NCBI GenBank assembly: GCA_019828545.1
Contig: JACVRA010000024.1
Span: forward strand, 401,175-465,174
Origin: Paracamarosporium sp. OC-R06-R3
Lineage: Eukaryota; Ascomycota; Dothideomycetes; Pleosporales; Didymosphaeriaceae
Reading direction: 5' to 3'
DNA: 64,000 nucleotides
Under the pieces are notes generated by a model, which was given only the letters and a program-made list of their open reading frames with translations, had not been told where the DNA came from and searched no databases. This document shows, one piece after another, positions 57,569 to 64,000 of this stretch (position 1 is its first letter; the number at the start of each line of letters is the position of its first letter). Made by a program: the position numbers and the translations under genes.

Positions 57569-58848
57569 GGTCATGCAGCCGTCCGCCAGACCCGCCTACG
57601 CCCGCCTCTGCCTTGTTTCACACACCACAGGCCATCAGGCACAAGAGGCATTTTCTTCGCGAGCACCTGGTGCAGCGGACAATTTGTTGTGCAGGGAGCA
57701 ACGCATGATCTTCCGGGAGAAACCACCCAAGCCTTGTCATGGTCAGAGCGAGGCGTGGGAACGCTGCAGGGATATCGAGGCGTGGCCCGTGGCACGAGCC
57801 ATCATCACAGCGCTCCGGGCGGACAAGCTTAAATGCCACCCGACACTGTGTCATCAGTTTCTCTATCGTTTGCCTCGGTCGGTTGTTCAGTGGTCTGTTG
57901 TTCAGCAAGCTGGACGGCCTCGACCAGCTCATCAAGACGCTGCCGTCAGTCTCCCGACGCGGTGCTACGGCTCCACGAGCGCTATTTTTGACTCTTGTGA
58001 TCCCTTCGATAAGGATTAATTTACCTGCCTATCAGGCATCGAAAGCTGTGCCCAGGCATCGGGTCACGTTGTTGGCTCAATAATACTGAGCGCATGCCGC
58101 CTGCGTGGTTCTGCAAATCTCACGAGTCTCCTGGTAACGAAGCTTCGGCACCTCAATTACGGCTAAAATGGGCCCGCCATACCAGTCTAAGCAAGGTCCT
58201 GTCCCCCACGCACGCCATGATTGGGATCCGGGCTATTGATCTGCAGCCTCATCCTTCTCAATGTGTCCCCATGGGTCTTCGTTGTCAAATCGCTGCAATA
58301 CGAGGTCCATTCAATATTGTCTTCGACGAGCCTTCTTTTCCGCTTCTACGCCGTTTGCGCACCAGCCACGTTTAGTGCGATGACGATTGATCATTCTAAC
58401 CGACCTCCTAAACTTCCGCTTACCGCCTGCATGCTGCCTGCGGTGATGCCGCGAGGTTGCAATCCAGAATGTGCACGAATAGTCCAAGAAACTTCACACC
58501 ATCGTCTAATACGTTTCACTCTGCTCTTCTTGAGTTCCAAGCTGACAGAAAATCTACAGCACCGTCTTACTCTCTCCCTGATACAATGAAGACGGCTAAC
58601 AGGGCCTTTGGAAAAGCGGTACCGGATGACGTCTAGCCATATTCGCGGTAAATGTTCGCTTGTGATGTACCGCGTGGGCTTTGGAAAGGTCGTGAGTTGA
58701 CCCACGCCGAAGACCCTCGATTTCCGTGAGGCTGTACACTAGTCTTGACATGACTCTGCCTGACAAGCACGACCTAGTCGTTCACTACTGTTTACCCAAG
58801 CAACAGCCTTTAGGCTCGTCGATACATATAGACCTAGCGACTGACTAA

Positions 58849-59484
58849 TTAAACGTCCCGAACGTTGGAATCGGGCTCCCGACGATCCATGGAAATAGAT
58901 ATGCGATACACCGGCATAGCTGATTTTCGGATATGGCTTCCAGTTCTGAGTCTTCGCAAAGCACCCATCAAGCATTTTGCAGGCTTCGATGAGATTGTGC
59001 TCGCTGTCACATCAATTATGCATTGCTGCATCCAGGGAATTCTATCCTCCTCCCGACCCCCAGGAGAAGGCTCGCCGTCGCGTGAGCCAGAATTGTAGAC
59101 CCATTTCTGAAGATCAAAGCAAGCTTCGCACAGTCGCCCCTGGCGGATGCCAAGCTTCCCCTCTGCAGCTTCCAGGATTCGGATGTGCTCCTTCGAGCTC
59201 CACGGCACTTTCCATTGCATGCGCAGTAAGATCAAAAACCAAAAGATTTTTATCGCCTTGCACCCACCAGTTGATATCAATTCAACGCTCCGTGTCATTA
59301 GCAGGGGTACGGTGGTAAATAGAAATTTACACCCAAAGCGAACGGTGACAGACAAAACGGGAACTGAATGATTAAAAGAAACGGTTTCCACGAGCTGCTC
59401 CACAGATCCCAGCCCCTGGTCCATGCATAGCCGTTTTGAGCTGGTCGTCCGAGGGTCCAACCGCCTCAGCAAGGGTTCAAGCAC
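58849..59484 (-). CDS. possible 211-aa protein, unknown
   Basis: The longest ORF in the right-hand 6 kb. It has a hydrophobic stretch (AIKIFWFLILLRM) and a Cys pair within RQGRLCEACFDLQKWVYNSG. The N-terminal part has no clear start context and no splice sites were checked successfully. The composition looks more protein-like than that of the neighbouring ORFs, but I recognise no family, so it may be chance. Confidence 0.22.
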   Translation of the reverse strand: MLEPLLRRLDPRTTSSKRLCMDQGLGSVEQLVETVSFNHSVPVLSVTVRFGCKFLFTTVPLLMTRSVELISTGGCKAIKIFWFLILLRMQWKVPWSSKEHIRILEAAEGKLGIRQGRLCEACFDLQKWVYNSGSRDGEPSPGGREEDRIPWMQQCIIDVTASTISSKPAKCLMGALRRLRTGSHIRKSAMPVYRISISMDRREPDSNVRDV

Positions 59485-62400
59485 GGCTGACGTCGATCCA
59501 TCTCAAATCCTGACTGTCCAACACATCGCGATGTTCTCGGCTGACCACACCCCCGGGGCCAAGTCTCAGATCAGCCGGAATGCGTCTGTCGAGACCGCCA
59601 TCTTTTGAATCACGGGAGGGAAGCCACGCACGCCCGGCTCGCCTGTTCTACGTGTGTAGCAAAAAGTTCCTTTCCACGTATCCCGACGCCATACCGCCAC
59701 CTGCCTAGGCGCCCGGTGTTTGCTCGGACTACTCAAACCCTACGGACCCCAAATCAGCGCTCTATGAAACAAGAGCGGCTCGTCATTATAGCCGCATTTG
59801 GCTGCAGAGACGCTTGCGTCAGCCCCACTGTTGATTTTATGTATGGGGGCTTGATTGCGCACGTAGGGGATGCAAGCTTCCTAGCCATCATTGAAATCAC
59901 GGGAAATTCATGAAACTCAGGTCATGGTCATTGCGAGCCGTTCTCCTACAGTGCGAGTGGGTCTCACACTAGTGTTTGGGGATCGAGGCGGATATGTTCC
60001 ACTTCTCCTACATACAGCCGCCGAAGATTGTCAAACTAGTCAACGTCCGCGGCGGATTGCCTCTTCTACTCGTTAGGCCTTGGCGCACCCCTTCTCTATG
60101 GCTCAGAGTGCTTCTGCCCTGGATCAGCCGCTTAGTCTATCTTGCCGCAAATCCAGCTTTAAGCCCCACTAGGCAACGTTGCCAACCGTCCGCAAATCAT
60201 CGCGAAATGGATACACTTCCGCTTCGCCTCGCAGCGATCCTCCAGCCATTGATGCAAGTTGCATTTGCCTGGTAGCGAGCGAAATTCGATGTGGCTCTAA
60301 GAGAGCAAGCGTCGCCGGATTTCCAGAATTGCGGTCCTACCGCCTTCGATCATCCATTGGAGACACTAAGGACCAATCTGATCCCTGAGATCCAAGGCGC
60401 TCCGCGCGGTAAGTCAGATTACTACACGAATCGTTCAAAAATCATACGACTCTTGCAGAAAATCCGTTTCTGACGCGCCATTTCCACCACTAAGACCATG
60501 GCGGTCTCTCCTATCCTGGCATTTACTACAGTAAGTAAATCATTGGAATAAGATCCGCAGATGTTCGCTCAAGGATTAGCTGTCCAAAACTGTCTATTGC
60601 AGCACGTGCAGGATCCTGCAGGTCGTCGTCACGCTCCTCAATTTTGATTTGAGGCCCGTTAGACGCCTTTCCTTTCTCACAATTCACTGCATTTCCACCT
60701 GGCTCCTCCAATCAGAGGGGTTTTGCTAGGACAAGCATTTCGGACTATGTGCAAGTCATCGTCGATATATTGAATGCATCTGTGTTGCACGCAAGCACGC
60801 CCGTCACACTCTTATGAACACCCCCTCGCTTCGCCATGTCACTGGCCCATGTATGATCTTCAGCTGGACCATGGCTTCGTCTCCCGGTCGCTGACGGAGA
60901 TAATACCGACTCTATGGAAACTATGGAAATTCAAAAAGGAAGCTATGACCACATCCAATCAGTGACCGACACAGCAGTCTTATTACAGGGGCTTTGATAG
61001 CCGTGGTGCAAGCCCCAACCGCTTTCGCTTTCACAAAGTTGATACATTCATCCCCTCTTTTCAAAGCGGCAGACCTTCTCCGAGTATGTGTGGCCTTTTC
61101 CGTAGCTGCAACCTGACCATTAGGACGACACAGCATTGAAAATGTATAGTACGATCTGCAGGGTGTATAAAGGGTCTTGACGATCGAAGCTAGGACCCAC
61201 TCTGAATGCAACGCCTGCCTTCGAGTCATTATTGCAGCATTCCACATTAAAAGTCGTTCACAAAAACCGGATAATGCCGGCGATCATGCGCTGAGGCGCT
61301 ATAACGACCCTGGCGACCTCAGAAGTGAGTGACCAGTCGGCGCGGGCAACCTGGACGTCGGGCTGTCGTGTACAAATCTCTGCTCGTAAGGATGCGCAAG
61401 TCCATCGGAAACCTAATCTACGACCGGAAGTTGTGACCATTCACGTATCGATGATGCGGCCTGCAATGCGGTGAGCATCAGCCGACCGTCAGAGTGTTGC
61501 GCTGGGGGATCTGGTCAGCCTGTAGTGCCTTGTTGCGGGGACTGCAAAGTTAGGATTGTGGGGGCTCAAAGATTGCCCGGCTCATGACGACACGTCCGCA
61601 GAGCAGGTATCATTGCACGCAGTCCAACACGGTACCTTGCTCGCCATCATGTCGTCTGCAGGTACGCAAGAGTGACGATTGCAAAATAAGCGATGGGACA
61701 TCGCACGGTACATTGGCTTGGGTACTGAGCTCCGTGGGGTTTGTCCTTTCGTCCAGTGCCTGAAAATAGCCATGCTCATATGGACATATTGGCAGACCCC
61801 CTTCACATAAACCCTATCGCAGTGTTGGATCGACGATACCACTCTCGCCCGGTGACTCCGCCCACGCGAGGGCCTGTATATCATCGCTACCAAGATCGAC
61901 CACATCGGCAGGCTGTCTCGGAATTTTTCGCAGCCAGCCCGTCTCGTCACCCATGTATGGCGTTGTGACACATGTTCATTCACCTCGCATCATGCAAGCC
62001 TGGCTCCAACATGCACCTGCAGTCACCAACCTCGGTCGTCCACTGGCCAGCGTGTCCTCGCCTCGCCTCGGCACGCATGTAATAGATACTGCCCGTCCCT
62101 TGCTCGGCTGAGTGGAGTTGATATGCAGTTGGAACAACGATCAGCAGCTCGAGGCCAACGTCGATCGTCGCTTCAAATACGATCTTTCCCCCTGGGAGTC
62201 GCATTACCGACTTAAGGCTGGTGCGAGGCTGATGCATAGTCAGATATGCCTTACAGCTGTGCAGACACCCGAAAGTGTATGCTATGGGGATATACGATCT
62301 CGATGCAAAGCCTCCAACACGACTTACCTGCAGACAGACCTGTAAACAGGCATTCATGGGACCAGCCCACGCCAAGCTTGAGGCACTTTCCCCACACACT

Positions 62401-64000
62401 TAACTGTTGATATACCCTGAGAATCGATCAATGTGTACAGATCGACATGTCTTCCTCTGAGCATGCTGCACGCCAGCCTTCGGTCCTCGAGGACAAGTGT
62501 TGGTGGACGTGAAATGCACACACATCCATCGCAAATCCTACGGACCCATCCATCGGACGAGACTCACGCCACGCATAACGCAACAATGACATTCATTCTT
62601 CGAAAAAGTCAAGACCTAGTGTCCAAGTCCCCAAGCCAAGCTCAACCAGAGCAACGGCTCAACACCGACGCCCGTACCAGTCCCACACACCCCGTCACGA
62701 TCTTGCCTGCCGTTGAGAAAGAGCGCGCATGCACCTCATGGCACAGGCAACAGGCATGACATGCGTGTCTCAGCCAGCCAGCCACGCTCAGCCGCTCCCC
62801 TATGGGCTGACTCAGCACCCACCCTTTGATTTGCCCTGATGCACGAACCCCACAATCCGCCTGACCTCGGAAGGGTGCCGCAGGGTGTCAAGGCGGAGAG
62901 AGATGCATAAGCGTCAGCGTGTCTCCCGCTCGCTTCGCCAATCCGGTATCATTTTGTCGAGTCTTGGTTTCGGCTGATCGCTTGATGCTTATTCGCCTGT
63001 TCTCTTGGACTTCGTTTGTACGGTTGATGTCTGTCTAAGTCATCGGTGAGGTAGGCAGTTTGCAGTGATGGTACACTACAAATAAATTGTTTCTCGGACG
63101 CTTATGATGTTGATGTCTGGACGTGGTGTAGGTCGGGTTGTCTAAATGCGCATGCGGTACGCATGGAGAGTAGAGTATTCTATACCATGTTATACGCTGT
63201 GGTGTCGCAAATCATTCGTCCTCTAGACTTGCGGATCATCATCCGCAGGAAGTATCCCTAGGACATAGTCAACAAGGTCCAAACGTTCCCCGCGCGAGAG
63301 CTTCGACGGTGCTGTGCGTACTTGTTTGTTTTTAGGTGATGTGCACACACGATACCAAATCAGAGCTAGGCAGTACAGAAAGTCTCGGCTTCACGTTTTC
63401 AGGTGAACTCTAGCTAATCATGGGTATCTATACATTATATATCTAAAGAGTTGATTTTTACTACAATTCAGCATACGCCTTGATACAAAAAAATGACAAC
63501 AAAATGGTGATTCCCTTGGAACTAGCACAAAAAAGGGCGTAGTTAAAAAAATAGCAAGCAGCTATAAATTGTGCATGATATCTGTGATGTTGGAATGTAG
63601 AGGATGTTGAGGCAGGTACACCCAATAGGGTGGTGGCAGGCGCCAAGGCCTTTGTTTATTTAGCTCTCCTCCGGTAGTCATGATCAATCAATCTTACATC
63701 ACACTTCTACAAATCATCAGGTTATGTGCCCGGCGCACCACGCTGCGCCATATACTTTTGTACACTGTTTTTATACAGCTACATTACAAATGCATTGTTG
63801 TTCACACTACTTTGTCACTGTTCAGCACACTGCACCTGCACACTGAGCTGCACACTGAGCTGCTCGCTCAACTGAGCTCAGCCGTGCATTCCTGACCGGT
63901 GTTACTACAACTACAACACCTGCAGCACTACCGCTGCAGCTTATACAGGTGATACCCACATAGCTCACCTCCCCACGCAACCCCGTTGCTGTCGCTGTCA

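Larger units (their letters stand above)
55265..64000. other. 8.7-kb gene-poor region upstream of flbC
   Basis: From 55265 to about 57600 the sequence is GC-rich with overlapping stop-free frames of up to about 216 aa on both strands, none with a recognisable domain. From about 58000 to the end it is nearer average composition with short ORFs only. One 211-aa minus-strand ORF is listed separately. The proximal part should hold the flbC promoter and 5' leader. No transposon ends, tRNA or telomere repeats are seen. Confidence 0.55.

Noticed and set aside
50716..57725. Shared 15-mer atgatcttccgggag near 50716 and 57706, on both sides of flbC
   Set aside because: Roughly two shared 15-mers are expected by chance in a 64-kb window and the similarity does not extend further.

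Overview
The window looks like chromosomal DNA of a filamentous ascomycete (Pezizomycotina; the protein set fits Dothideomycetes best, but this is inference). The reasons are genes split by many short GT...AG introns (mostly 48-75 nt) with CTAAC/CTGAC-like branch sites, a FlbC-type conidiation regulator, a fungal hybrid histidine kinase, LtrA-like and CREG-like proteins typical of moulds, and no operons. I found no rRNA, tRNA, CRISPR array or intact transposon by eye. Exon joins were worked out by hand; nearly every multi-exon model closes in frame with canonical splice sites, the exception being the 5' end of sar1.

Layout. 1-5.2 kb: 3' end of a SEA-complex gene (Sea3/WDR59-like), an RS-rich protein ending in a WH2/WASP-like tail, and an alpha/beta hydrolase. 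5.4-12.2 kb (minus strand): a small secreted protein, an LtrA-family membrane protein and an MFS transporter. 12.9-20.5 kb: an F-box protein, a tiny membrane protein, a GPI-anchored zincin-like protein with a degraded active site, and a five-exon protein of unknown function. 20.5-23.5 kb: gene-poor.

23.5-32.4 kb is a dense housekeeping block: Sar1 GTPase, nucleoporin Nup53, an F-box-like protein, ribosomal protein eL14, NAC alpha and ATP synthase subunit d. Together these serve secretion, nuclear pores, translation and mitochondrial ATP synthesis. 32.9-42.7 kb (minus): an SR-rich Cys-rich protein, a very large RRM protein and the mitochondrial thioredoxin-like Fmp46. 43.2-50.0 kb: a GAF-containing hybrid histidine kinase, ribosomal protein eS30 and a secreted CREG-like protein.

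50-64 kb is GC-rich and almost gene-free except for the C2H2 regulator FlbC (54.1-55.3 kb). It has about 4 kb of non-coding DNA on one side and about 8.7 kb on its promoter side, with many overlapping spurious ORFs and short tandem repeats.

The most unusual points are the sar1 5' end, where the canonical first exon does not splice in frame to the rest and its long intron carries a frame-shifted antisense coding remnant; the zincin-like protein without HExxH; and the RS-WH2 fusion protein. I did not find a clearly novel multi-gene system.
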